Source: Buddleja alternifolia
Taxonomy: Eukaryota; Streptophyta; Magnoliopsida; Lamiales; Scrophulariaceae
NCBI GenBank assembly: GCA_019426215.1
Contig: CM033405.1
Coordinates: 29,232,199-29,296,198, forward strand
Direction: 5' to 3'
DNA length: 64,000 nucleotides
Shown: in pieces, positions 46,701-58,011 of the stretch
Position numbering within the stretch: the stretch's first letter is position 1
How the letters are laid out: each line of letters opens with the position of its first letter
The notes under the pieces: generated by a model
What the model was told of the DNA's origin: nothing
Seen by the model: only the letters and a program-made list of their open reading frames with translations
Databases searched by the model: none
Position numbers and translations under genes: made by a program

Positions 46701-49700
46701 TGCTCTTGCACAAGCCAACCACACCCCAATCATCGAGTCCAGTTCAAAGAATCCCAAACGCGGATGTAGAAGAACCACATACCAGTAGGCCTTTGGTAAG
46801 GCAGGTTTTAGGTGATAGTTTACTGAGGTTGCAAGAAGAAGAATCTAAAGCAACAAATTCCATAAGATGGGAGCTCGGTGCCTGTTGGGTGCAACATCTG
46901 CAAAATCAGGCATCTGGTAAAAATGAGTCAAAAAAGAATGAAGAAGCTAAAGTTGAGCCAGCTGTAAAGGGTCTCGGGAAGCATGGTGGGCTGCTGAAGG
47001 ATTTGAAAAAGAAGCCAGATGATCGAAGCAGTAAAACTGATTTGAACAAGGAACTTTCTGCTGGCAATAATTCTGATGTTAACAAGAAGGAACTTGAAAA
47101 GCAAGATGAGGAAAAGGAAGTAATTTGGAGAAAGTTGCTCCCTGAAGCAGCGTATTTGCGCCTAAAAGATGCAGAAACTGGTTTTCACCTTAAGGTCGAT
47201 TTGCTGCCTTTGTAGTGCAATGTATATTTTTCCTAGTACCGTATTATTCTGTGTCCTGGGCGCGTACATTTGCAGAATAAAATTGTGTGTGCAAATATAT
47301 ATGCACACACATCCTTTTTCTTTATTTTATTTTTGGAATTCATGACTTATACCATATTTCCATATTTACACATATTTCCTCTGGTCTGTTCATATTGACA
47401 GTCGCCTGATGAGTTGATTGATATGGCACACAAATATTATGCTGATACCGCCCTTCCAAAACTGGTTGGTCCCTTGTTCACATTTACTCTTTGACCAATT
47501 TCTTGAAGCTTCTTAGGTGATGGCTAATTGCTGCTTTTTAATGTTTTGACAGGTTGCTGATTTCGGCTCGCTTGAACTTTCTCCAGTTGATGGAAGGACA
47601 CTCACTGATTTCATGCATACCAGGGGTTTGCAAATGTGTTCCTTGGGCCATGTGGTAATTTTGTAACATATCTAAATCTGTTATCACTTCTTAACCATTT
47701 GCCTATCACATTGATATAACTCTTCGTAAACTTATTTCCTCTTGGTTTTTCTTTATCCATACCAGGTTGAACTTGCAGACAAGCTCCCTCATGTTCAGTC
47801 CCTTTGTATCCACGAGATGGTTGTTCGAGCTTACAAGCACATTTTGCAGGCTGTCGTAGCCGCGGTGGATGATTTCGCTAATATGGCGTCATCAGTTGCT
47901 TCATGTTTGAATGTTTTGCTAGGGACACCCCCTACAGGAAATGGTGACGCAGATGTGAGTCATGATGATGAATTGAAATGGAAGTGGGTTGAGAAGTTCC
48001 TGTCAAAGAGATTCAAGTGGCAATGGAAGGATGATTGTCGCCGCGATCTTAGAAAGTTTGCCATTCTTCGTGGGCTTTGCCACAAGGTAGGCTAAGTAAT
48101 TAGATGATATAAACTTGAAAAGAGTTTGAAATTCTTTTTATTTTACTTTTATGTAGTTTATACAATATTGTTCTTTCCCAGGTCGGTCTCGAACTTGTTC
48201 CGAGGGACTACGATATGGATGCCCCCTTCCCTTTCAAGAAGTCAGATATAATTAGCATGGTCCCTGTTTATAAGGTACTAGAAGTGCATGACACACTCAA
48301 TGCTGTGCTCTTTTTCTTAAAATAAAATTGATTATATATATAAATTTAATTATTTATATTTATGTGAAATGTCATTAAATAAGTGGGAAAAATATAAAGA
48401 GATGCATGAGAAATGGAAAAATCAATTTAAGTATGGAGAAAGAAAAAAATGAAATATTTGTGGAAAGATAAAAAAAGTAGCCAAAAATATCGTTTACGAG
48501 ATTATGGAATCAGACTATGATTTTTTCATGTATTTCTTACAATATTTTATTCCATGCAGCATGTTGCATGCTCATCTGCGGATGGACGGACTCTTTTGGA
48601 GTCATCTAAAACTTCCTTGGATAAAGGCAAATTGGAGGATGCTGTTAATTACGGAACTAAGGTAACAATAACAATTGAGCTGATTGTTTACAATTGTGCT
48701 CAGAAATGTGAACAACTTTCCTTTTGGATTTTCAAGGCACTCTCGAAACTGGTCTCAGTGTGTGGTCCTTACCATCGAATGACAGCAGGGGCGTATAGTC
48801 TGTTGGCCGTGGTGCTATACCATACCGGGGACTTTAATCAGGTATTAGAAACTATACTTGGAAACAAGAATTTATGCTTCGCTCTTTTGCTGACTTACAT
48901 GTAGAAATGTTCAGATCAAACGCAGATTGAACATATAAAATGATTATTCTTCTTCTGTTCTCATTCTTCTTTTCATTTTGAATTTGAGCAGGCAACCATC
49001 TACCAGCAAAAAGCTTTAGATATAAATGAAAGAGAGCTCGGACTTGATCACCCAGATACAATGAAAAGCTATGGAGATTTAGCTGTCTTCTACTATCGGC
49101 TCCAGCACACGGAGCTGGCTTTAAAGTATGTTTGGATGTTCTCTATACCATTTCTTGAATTTAAGAGCACTGCAGTGGTCTCTCATAATTATTGACTTAA
49201 TAACAAAAAAAGAAAAGCTATCCACGTAAAACTAACCAAATTCTCTTATTACATTGAAAAAAGCTGAAATCTGATTAATACCGTCTCCAAATGATTTTGT
49301 CTCCAACACCTAACATCAAGCCTAAAATTTGGTTGTTCCTTCTACCGAAGATGGCTCATATAGAGTATGCTCAAATAGTTAGTTCTGCATTAAAATAAAA
49401 ACCGTCTTGACTTCATTCATTGGTTATAGTGGTAATGTTCTCTTAATTAATGTTGTAATACTTGCTTGTATAGGTGGATACCTCATATGAGGTTCCACCT
49501 TTTTTCTTTTTCCCATAATAGAACATATGCAATAGATTTCTTTCAAATACTTTCTGTACATTATGATTGGAGATTAAAATCTTTAAATCTTTTTAACATT
49601 AAATTGTTTTTGAAGAGTTTGGACCACAATGGGGACATGCTTGTATATGGACGCGGTAGCTTTTTGTTAAGTCTGCTGTGATTTTTCAATATTTTTTGGC

Positions 49701-52700
49701 AAGAAATATTGACTCGAGAATAGAAGGTGTATGCCCACACATGTTAATATTATTTTAGTACTGTAATATTTTCTGATACCTGTGAAGTTTTAGAAACTTG
49801 TTGTTTGCAAGAAGCGATTGCATTAAATTGTTCATGAGGAGTCAGGGATGCAAACCGACAAGCTCGAGACAGGCTTTTGGAAAAGTTTAGGCTCAAGCTC
49901 AAGTTCTCTTTAGAAAACTTGAGTTGGAGCTCGACTTGTTTATAGTCGAACATATCGAGCTCGAGTTGGAACCCGACTTCAAATATACTAAAATGATAAT
50001 TTTGATACTTGAGTTTATGTGAATTATATCATTCAAGTATTTTAAATAATATTACTGAGTATTATTGGTTATCCTTAATATTTTTCTTATTTTGATATCA
50101 TCTATTTACCTTATATAATTTAAAGAAATAAGTTAAAATTGTTAATATGTTTATAATATAGAATATTTATGATATCGTCCAATATTTTCATCTTTAAAGT
50201 GATATGCGAACCACTTCAAAATCAGGCATATCATCTACTAGAAGTCTGCTCTACAAATTATTCAAGCATCCAATACGTGTATTTCCCGAGTCCTTCTGAC
50301 TGGCTTGTGCCTTTTGTATTTTTAGGTATGTGAACCGTGCACTGTATCTCTTGCATCTAACATGTGGACCTTCTCACCCAAATACTGCTGCCACTTATAT
50401 TAACGTAGCTATGATGGAAGAAGGTCTCGGGAACGTTCATGTTGCTCTTAGGTATCTCCATGAGGCTCTCAAGTGTAACCAAAGACTTCTCGGGGCTGAT
50501 CATATACAAGTAATCTCTCTCTCGCTCCTCCCCCCCAACCCACCCACCCCCCGTCTTCTACATTAATCTTTTTTGACAAGAACTATGAGTTTTATGCTGT
50601 AATCTATCTTAGGAACCTCATGTACGAATATTTTCTGTGTCTTCAGACGGCTGCAAGCTATCATGCTATAGCAATTGCTCTCTCATTGATGGAGGCATAT
50701 ACCCTTAGTGTTCAGCATGAACAAACCACTCTTCAGATACTTCAGGCTAAACTTGGACCAGACGATTTACGTACACAGGTTTTAAATGCTTCTAAAGACA
50801 TGTGATTGGTGTGACTAATTTTCATGGAATGATCCTCTTAACAACCTTAGTTATATATATCTATTTAGGATGCTGCTGCATGGCTTGAATATTTTGAGTC
50901 CAAGGCTCTGGAGCAGCAAGAAGCTGCACGAAATGGCACGCCAAAACCAGATGCTTCCATCTCTAGCAAAGGCCATTTGAGGTGATGTTGCATTATTATC
51001 TAGTTTTTATGTGTTGTGTTTGAATAATACCATGTTTTTTGTAGTCTTTCTTCGTTATAAAATCAAGACGGGTTACCGGGGTGATTGTAATTTTCTAGAA
51101 TAATAATTGTTGGCAATATCAAAATTGACATCTAACAATGATTGGAATTTAGTAACATGACTTAAATCTACAGGATATTGTTGTGAGTTTCTCAATGATA
51201 AATATTATTTAATTTCATTGTCTAAATTGAGCTTGTTAAAGTTTTTTCGAGTTAAACAAGTTTTCTTAAAATAAATGGAATACATGGACAAAATAGATGA
51301 CAGATAAATTACTAAAACAAATCTTTCTGCCATGGAAACTAATTAATTGTGTGGATAATGTTGTTTTCTTTTTAATTCAGTTCAATTTATTTCTCTTCCG
51401 AAGTATTTCAATTGACAGTAATACTTGTAACATTAACATGAACTACCCAACTGCTTCCAGTGACCAAAATTTGTAGCTATGTTCGTGTTTATATCGCATT
51501 CTAATATCGTAGAGCTCACAAATTACCAATAAGAATACTATTAGCCTTTTGTTACGTTTAATGGATTTTCACTAATCAGCAACACTCGTCGTTCTCCTTT
51601 TTGGATTCAGTGTATCAGACCTGTTAGACTATATAACACCTGAGGCAGAGATGAAAGCAAGAGACGCCCAGCGGAAACAAGCTCGTGCTAAGGTTGTAAC
51701 ATTTACATGTTCATGTTTTTTCCTAGTTCTTCCATACACCGATAAACTCACCGATCACAATATCATATACAGCTTAAAGGGAAAGCCGGTCCAAATTTGG
51801 AAACAGTAACAGATGAATACCCTAAGGATGAATTCCCATCAGCACATGAACCTGTTGCAGAGAACTCCAGTGATAAAGAGAACAAATCAGCAGTCGGGAT
51901 CAAGCCCGAGTCACCATTTATTGACCCCACGAAGAATTCCGACTTGTTTTTACCAGAGAAACCGCTTTTGGATCAAATAGACGACTTTGCAAAAGATGAT
52001 AATTCTGAGGAAGGGTGGCAAGAAGCTTTCCCTAAAGGACGATCACCTACAGGTCGTAAGCCCTCTGCTTCTAGAAGACCAACACTTGCAAAATTGAACA
52101 CCAACTTTTTGAATACGTCTAATCCATCAAAGTACCGAGGTAAATCAAATAATTTCACCTCTCCAAGAAATGAAAACGCTGCTTCATCTGTACAAGCTCC
52201 AAAAAAAGTTGTCAAGGGTGATAGTTTCAGCCCGAAGACTAATGCTCCTTCTGTTTCGACCAATGGAAAGGAAAAATCTGTAAATCCAAAATCTGCACCA
52301 GCTAGCCCAGCTTCTAGCAACGTTACTAAAACTTCGGTTGTTGGTTCAGTAAGTGTTCAGGCAGCTGGAAAGCTTTTCTCGTATAAAGAGGTTGCATTAG
52401 CTCCACCGGGTACAATTGTTAAGGCTGTGGCGGAGCAGCTGCCTAAGGAGAGCTCTAGTGAAGAAAATGTCAATTTGGGCAAGGAGACTACCGAGGCAGA
52501 TCAAACTCAAAGCCCGGTGGAAGAAAAAAATGCTCAGAATCGCGATAAGGAGTTGAAATGCACTATTGAGGAAAAAGAAGTTGTTACAAGTGGAAATTTA
52601 ACCGAAAAAACACTAGAAGTTGAGACTGCTACTGAACTCATCAGTGGAAATGAACCCGTTTCAGGGATCGAGGGTTCGGATTCTATTACATCCAAAAATG

Positions 52701-53659
52701 AGGCATCGAAAATTCAAGTTGCGGTTACCTCAGCTGATTCTGAGGAAAAAACTGCTCATTTATCTAGTGGAAACGAAGATGTTCAATCACTGCCAAACGA
52801 CGCAGAGAAAGAAGTTGATGAAAATGGCCCTATTTCACCAACCGAGGCAGAAAAGCAAGGTGATGCTGAGACGGGAAAAGAATCGAGCAAGAAACTTTCA
52901 GCAGCTGCACCCCCATTTAACCCAACCATGGTTCCAATATTCGGCTCTATTCCAGTCCCTGGTTACAACGAGCATGGAGGAATTTTACCACCACCAGTAA
53001 ATATCACACCAATGATTGCAGTTAATCCTGTCCGTCGGTCGCCTCATCAATCTGCTACAGCCAGAGTTCCATACGGCCCGCGTCTCTCCGGTGGGTATAA
53101 CAGAAATGGAAACCGGGTCCCACGGAACAAGCCTGCTTTCCAAAACGGAGAACATAGCCCTCCAAGGATCATGAACCCGCATGCAGCTGAGTTCGTACCC
53201 ACCCAACCGTGGGTAGGACCCAATGGGTATCCAGTTGCTCCGAATGGGTATATGGGTCCACCAAATGGATATCCTATTTCACCAAATGGGTATCCGCCCT
53301 TGTTGAATACTATGCCCGAGACTCAAAACGGGTTTCCAGTGGGTTCAACAGAGTCACCTTCAGTTGGGAACGTTGAAGTTGCTGATGAGGACATCAACTT
53401 GACTGTGAATACCTCAGAAACATCTGAAAGTATCCAGGAACAATCTGGCGTTGGAGAAAAAACTGATTCTGAAGAGATGGAAGGGGATGAGAAATTACAT
53501 TGTCAATCTGGAGAAAACGTTACGGATATAGCTTCAGAAATTCCTGATACCGTTTCTGCAGTAGATCAAGGTAACGACGTAGCTGTTGAAGAAAAGACGA
53601 CGAAGAATTGGGGAGATTACAGTGACAATGAAGCCGAGGTTGTTGAGATATCCAGTTGA
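37716..53659 (+). CDS. REC/TSS-family CLU and TPR domain protein
   Basis: Coding exons: 37716-37785, 38090-38151, 39037-39129, 40138-40210, 42397-42783, 44995-45059, 45202-45333, 45472-45513, 45586-46083, 46187-46344, 46693-47194, 47402-47464, 47553-47654, 47766-48086, 48182-48274, 48560-48661, 48737-48841, 48992-49125, 50326-50509, 50647-50778, 50869-50981, 51611-51692, 51773-53659. They total 5,400 nt (1,799 aa) with no stop, all introns GT-AG. The start [20 protein letters not shown] is a basic conserved N-terminus. Then come a ubiquitin-like CLU N-domain (about 24-100), a CLU domain (about 320-570), a central domain (about 715-890), TPRs (about 890-1145, [20 protein letters not shown]) and a disordered acidic tail. 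The family (Arabidopsis REC1-3/TSS, related to FRIENDLY) influences chloroplast compartment size or growth in the cytosol. Which paralogue this is cannot be told. Confidence 0.93.
38719..38976. mobile_element. Foldback MITE, family F, copy 2 (intron 2 of the REC-like gene)
   Basis: The left end AGAGAATTACATGTACACCC and the complement of the right end, CAAGGGTGAATTTTATGCAC, are imperfect inverted repeats. GTAATAC before and GCAATAC after suggest a 7-bp duplication with one mismatch. Confidence 0.68.
39385..39740. repeat. Dispersed repeat in intron 3 of the REC-like gene
   Basis: GACGAGGAAACCCGCACCCG, TTAGGGGTACGCATTAAGTAA and TTGTGCAATAGCCTGCAAAC, followed by ACACAAGAGAGATAAGA, resemble a high-copy non-coding repeat I associate with several eudicot genomes. 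The class is uncertain, and both strands have only chance open frames. Confidence 0.4.
41259..41534. mobile_element. Foldback MITE, family F, copy 3 (intron 4)
   Basis: The element 41266-41527 begins AGAGAAAATTACATGTCCAC. The complement of its right end begins AGAGTGAATTACATGCACAC; both continue CCCCTCA.TTTAGT. TAAATAA flanks it exactly (41259-41265 and 41528-41534). The interior has CCTTGTAAGCCTTACAAATAGACCC near its centre. Confidence 0.82.
41528..42273. mobile_element. Non-autonomous hAT-type element in intron 4, GGGTCCGG-rich ends
   Basis: The element 41536-42265 begins TTGGGATGGCAATGG. The complement of its right end begins TAGGGATGACAATGAATCC. TAAATAAA and TAAATGAA flank it (8 bp, one mismatch). 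Near both ends are GGGTCCGG/ACCCGACCC-type repeats (CCCGGACC, GACCCGACCCTGGACCCAT). The interior is AT-rich and non-coding. It abuts the foldback MITE so closely that the two duplications overlap. Confidence 0.72.
44225..44560. mobile_element. AGCTTATAAGCT-rich MITE cluster in intron 5
   Basis: At least eight copies of CTTATAAG/AGCTTATAAGCT lie here, with a tandem AGAGCTTATAACCTCTAGGT at about 44305-44350. GGGTCTCTTTATTT near 44379 and, on the complement, GAGAGTCTTTGGCTGAGC near 44548 may be the TIRs of one element. A related piece (GTGAGCTTATAATCC) occurs near 61824. Confidence 0.5.
46432..46602. mobile_element. GAGCTCGA-type hAT MITE in intron 10
   Basis: The left end AATGGTGCAAAAGACTCGAG and the complement of the right end, TAGGGCTGCAAGATGAGTG, are imperfect inverted repeats. 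Between them are GCTTGAGCTTGAGCTCGAGC and related words. Confidence 0.55.
49853..50215. mobile_element. GAGCTCGA-type hAT MITE, partial, in intron 18
   Basis: CAGGGATGCAAACCGACAAG followed by GCTCGAGACAGGC, then CTCAAGCTCAAG and AACATATCGAGCTCGAG, then AT-rich sequence. The right terminus was not found. Confidence 0.45.
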
Positions 53660-54219
53660 ATGACTACTTATTGTGGTAAGCTAATTTGATCTTAGTCCAT
53701 GAACTATACCTGAGCTGTGAAACCTGGAAAGTATCGGTAAAACATGTCACGGTGAAAAAAATGTAGAAACGCCAGTGAACACGAAAGATGGGCTAACTTC
53801 TTTAGTTTGATTTTCATTTTTTCTGGCTCGGTTGCTGAGAATCATCAAGTGGAGCAGAGTTCACTAGTTTACAGAGGAAAGATTGATATTATTTTGAGGA
53901 TGAATTTAATTCATTTCAGTTTGGTGTTCTTGAGGGAAACTCTCGTGGTTATATCATCAATCATGCAGTATATTTGTGATGATTTGCATGGAGTGCAGAA
54001 GACACCTGAATAAGTTTAGATTTTCTTTTCTTTCTTCGTCACATGTAATAATCAAGTTTTGACATTTTGACTCTTAATCATCTAAGAATTTGTATTTATA
54101 TAATTTCCATCATTCCTTGGCACATATAGAGTCAATTTTGCTTAGTTTCTTAGTAAAACTCGAAGTTTAAAATGGCAACTTCGTAGTTCGTAATACTCAA
54201 GCTAGGTTGTGAAATGTTG
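53660..54219. other. Likely 3' UTR of the REC-like gene and downstream DNA
   Basis: Noncoding sequence directly follows the stop. AATAAT-like words at about 54047 could serve as a near-upstream polyadenylation element. No conserved frame is present. Confidence 0.45.
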
Positions 54220-54545
54220 GATATCACGTGATTATGTTAGTGTTTCATTTCATGATGTCGTCATATTTTATTCCAATGGTTCTCAACCCTTCTAATAATA
54301 TGAAGTTTCATCGAGTTAGTACTTCACTTTATGATGAGAATCATTCCAACAACATTAAATTTCTTAACATAACGTAATTATGTCAGTATTTCACTTTACT
54401 ATACCATTAAACGACCTATTGAACGACTTTCAAGTTTCAACCATCGAATCACATTAAATTTCTGATTATTTCAATATTTCACTTTATAACATCATCATAT
54501 TCTCATCCAATGATTGTCAATCCTTGGTATAACACAAAATTTCCA
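54220..54545. repeat. Degenerate tandem repeat between the convergent genes
   Basis: (G)TTAGT(G/A)(T/C)TTCA(T/C)TT...ATGA, TTCTCAACCCTT/TTGTCAATCCTT and ACATTAAATTTC words recur about every 80-110 bases, giving three to four diverged units. Confidence 0.5.
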
Positions 54546-54788
54546 AGCACAAGCCACAAGGCTACCAATCCGATTCTAATTCATTGCATTCTGTAACTAT
54601 TTGATCATAAGTCCAAGAAATTACAAGTACATGCAGAGTTTAATAGCCACATGCTCTAGTTCCTTTCAAAGATATACAAGTATATAACACTTAAATACAT
54701 GCTGCTCCATCACAAGCTGCAAAAGATTGATATTACCTAAAAACAACTAATAAAAAAAATGAAACAATTATATCACATCATCAAATTC

Positions 54789-57544
54789 TCATACAGCTAA
54801 ACCTCGTCGCCATTCCATGATAACGAGGCTAGCAGCACAATGAGCCAAAGCAGCTAACACAACAAAAACATGAAAAATCTGATGGCTATGACCAACAACA
54901 TCAAATGCACCAGGTTTCCATCTTTCGGGTATTCTAGTAACGTAAATTGCAGCACCTATACCGTATAACGCCCCCATAGCCATCTCATACCCAAGTGACA
55001 CAAGTATCTGAGAATGACCCCAATGGAGTATCACTGCATGAGTTGATGGAATTACCCCTGAAAACCCCATGCAGAGGAAGAGACCCGCCCTAAATGGCCT
55101 ACAACGCCCGTCAGAAAGAGACGGGGCGAGTAGAGTTGCAACTATGAGAATTCCTAACAATGTGATTGAGGAGAGGTATAAGACAAGCCAAAAGGTGTGG
55201 TCTAAGAAGCTGTAGTATATCGGTGGGAAGAAAGACGAGACGATCATTAGGGAGATACCGGTGTAGTCTAATCGCCAGAAGAAGTAGTGGAAACGCGGGG
55301 AGTGGCAGGCGAAGAGGTGGGATATGGAGCTGAAGATTAAACAACACATTGCTCCACCTAAGAAAACGAACCATGGCCATAATGGGATGGGATTGGGATC
55401 CTTGATTGCAGCTAGGATTGGTGTTATAGGAATGTGTCTTAGATAAGAATCCTGCAGATTTTGGAAAAAGATTGTTAATGCTTGTCAAGGGATAGAAGGA
55501 ATTTTTGTAAATATTGAGGAGTTTTTCTTCATGCCTGTATAAATAAGCATCATCATATAGGTAACATGGAGGTAAAGGAAATAAATTTCACATTTAAATG
55601 AACTCAGGGAAAATTACACACTGGCCCCTCACTTATTGTGTAATTACTAAAAAAACCTTTTCTTTTTGGAAATTACATAAAGTTCCCAACATGTTAAGTC
55701 ATTGATACAATTACACCCCTTGTATATTGAAAATTGTTACGACAGTTAGGACCAAGACCCAGTCTAGATCCAACTTCCTAGATAAATACTGGTTCCTGCA
55801 ATGTAATAGTGTTTTCCAAACTTGTTTTGTAATCGTCTTCCATTTTTATCCGAAAAACCAAAAAAACACTAAACCGGGCAAAAATACACTAACCGAAAAG
55901 AAAGCGTTAGAGCCGTTGGATTGACTCATCAATTTCGTTTTCAGCCATCCATCACTTCCCTCCCTGTTAATTCAATTATTTTTAAGTAATAATCTAGAAA
56001 CGGAAAAATAGTAGTATAAAGATTTGAGTCAAAAGCAGTTTGCACCCTCAAAAGGGTGCATTTTGGCAGTTTACACCTTCAAAAAATAAAAACACACGCA
56101 TTGCACCTTGAAATTTAAATTGTTTGGCAAGTTACACCTAGCCCAATTTGATATTAAGTTCACTATGTGAATGGGAAAAATGAGTTTGGGGGAGGAATGT
56201 CCAAAATATTTACTTTATGCCTCTGTGCAATAGCAATAAAAAGCAAATTGCAGTGGCAATAAATTCCCTCAAATTTCTAATTTTTTCACACAAATCACAA
56301 AAATATTGGGGGAGGAGGGGGAGGGGTGTTTCTGAAGTGTCATGAGCAGTTGCAAGTTGAGTTGTAAATAAATCGAGTTGAGGCGAACAAAATGTTAGTT
56401 CAAGCCAAAAAATATTTTCAAGTTTGGTTTGTTATGTTAATGAACCGAACTCTTAATGACCAATCCTTAAATAAATATCAAGTAGTTTGGTTGTTTGGTT
56501 CATTTTTTCACATAATTTCAAGATATTTTGACATATTGCAAGAGCCAAAGTTTTATGAAATCTACTCTAAAATGAAAAATTCGATTCATAGTTGTCAGAT
56601 AGAAGAAATTTTGATCTCATTAACGACAACAGTAACGCAATTACAAACTCACTTTTTTAGGACATTTTTGCTTCTTTTTTTTTTGCAGCTGAACTGTGAA
56701 TTTAATTCAAAATTGAGCCTAGGCGTAACTTGTCAAGAAAGTCTTGATTTTAGGGTGTAAAGTGTGTATTTTATTTTTTGGATGGAATGTGCCAAAAAAA
56801 CACCAATTTAAGGGTGCAAACCGCATTTTACTCTAAAGATTTTAAATAATTGAGAAAGTTTTCTTTACAAAAATTGAAAAAAAAAATATATTACCTAAAT
56901 AAGCTGGCAATCACATTCTCCAGTGTCATCTTCTCCGTCAAGCTCATCAATATCAATCCCAAAAATATCATAAATCCTACCAAATGCCTGCGAAAATCCA
57001 TCAACACTCATATTACACAATCGTTGCAATCTCATGATGCACGTCAATTCTTAAAAAAATGAGTACACAGACACGGCTCATACAAGACTGCCCCTATTTA
57101 TTTTCTCTTTTCTCTCAATAACCGGCCACGAACACGGTGGATGATTTTTCGGAGTGTCCGTCCATCATAATTTCAATCTGATCCTCCTAAAATCAGAATC
57201 ACAAATATTTGAAGAGAATTAAAACAAGAAAACAATTAATTTACTCACGTCCAAACATTTAGAGTCTCATTATGCAATTGAAAAACGCTGAGAACAAGAT
57301 CTTTCAATGGCCATTCACATCTGTAATAATCTCTTATAAATTCATTATCCTTCAAATACTCCGGCAACTCTTCGTACTTCACCAATCTGCTCTCCAATTT
57401 CGCCGTCTTATCGCTATCATTACGATCGCCGTACGCCGCCGTACGCGACGGCGGCGAGGCACCGTGTTTCGCGGTTTGTCTCCTCATTTTCCGATTTCGA
57501 TTTCTGAATAATGTATCTGTATGCGCTGGAAAAGGAACAGTCAT
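54789..57544 (-). CDS. Heptahelical (PAQR/ADIPOR-type) membrane protein, HHP family
   Basis: Minus-strand exons 57544-57249, 56987-56895 and 55437-54789 join in frame to 1,038 nt (345 aa). Exon 1 gives a cytosolic N-terminus with [15 protein letters not shown] and HNETLNVWT. Exon 2 completes WTHLVGF and TM1 ([11 protein letters not shown]). Exon 3 has [46 protein letters not shown] and [19 protein letters not shown], with TM2-TM7. The conserved His and Asp residues of the PAQR zinc site ([19 protein letters not shown]) are present. Plant HHPs act in stress and hormone signalling. The length and tail are most like the short HHP1-3 type. The exon 3 acceptor (TTATCTAAG) is non-CAG; a CAG 14 bases upstream would put a stop in frame. 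The ATG at 57544 is preferred over the upstream GTG. Confidence 0.9.
55612..55745. mobile_element. Foldback MITE, family F, truncated copy
   Basis: AGGGAAAATTACACACTGGC then CCCTCACTTATTGTGTAATTAC, CATGTTAAGTCATTGATAC and AATTACACCCCTTGTATATT match the left half of the family. The right half is absent. It lies upstream of exon 3 in intron 2 of the HHP gene. Confidence 0.55.
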
Positions 57545-57705
57545 CTCCGGCGAGAATTTCACCGGAATAATGAGCTTTCCGTCCTTCTCCGGCGTCCGCG
57601 CAATGTATATATATTTGTCTTCGATGTGTGTAGTGTATATATATGTGTGTGTATCTATCTATCTAAGCATGACCAAGAATGGAGCTTCTGATCATAGGCG
57701 ATCGG

Positions 57706-57714
57706 TATTTATAA
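57706..57714 (-). promoter_or_regulatory. TATA box of the HHP-like gene
   Basis: TTATAAATA on the minus strand lies about 160 bases before the start codon, predicting transcription from near 57675 and a 5' leader of about 130 bases. CACGCGCTC upstream (about 57728) is a GC-rich patch without a firm assignment. Confidence 0.5.
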
Positions 57715-58011
57715 CTTTCAGCAAAGAGCGCGTGACCATTTATATTTGTTTTTTTTCCTTTATTTCTAGTAAATATTTAAATATTCAGAGGAGTTGTAAC
57801 TAAATTTCACCTTTTCAGCGTGTTAACCCCTAATATAATTTAGAAGCACTTTTAACCCTAGAATTCTTATATGCATGCACAAAATGTTGGATATACCAAA
57901 TGGTTCAGATTATGTGACATCAGCGTATATATAATATATTTTATCGCTGATGTGGCGTAATTCAAACTTTTTGGTTCAATATCAGGTCAATAGAAGAATT
58001 TTTTAGCTACA

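Noticed and set aside
51973..52320. Minus-strand open frame opposite the last REC exon
   Set aside because: It is a shadow of the confirmed exon, with no motif.
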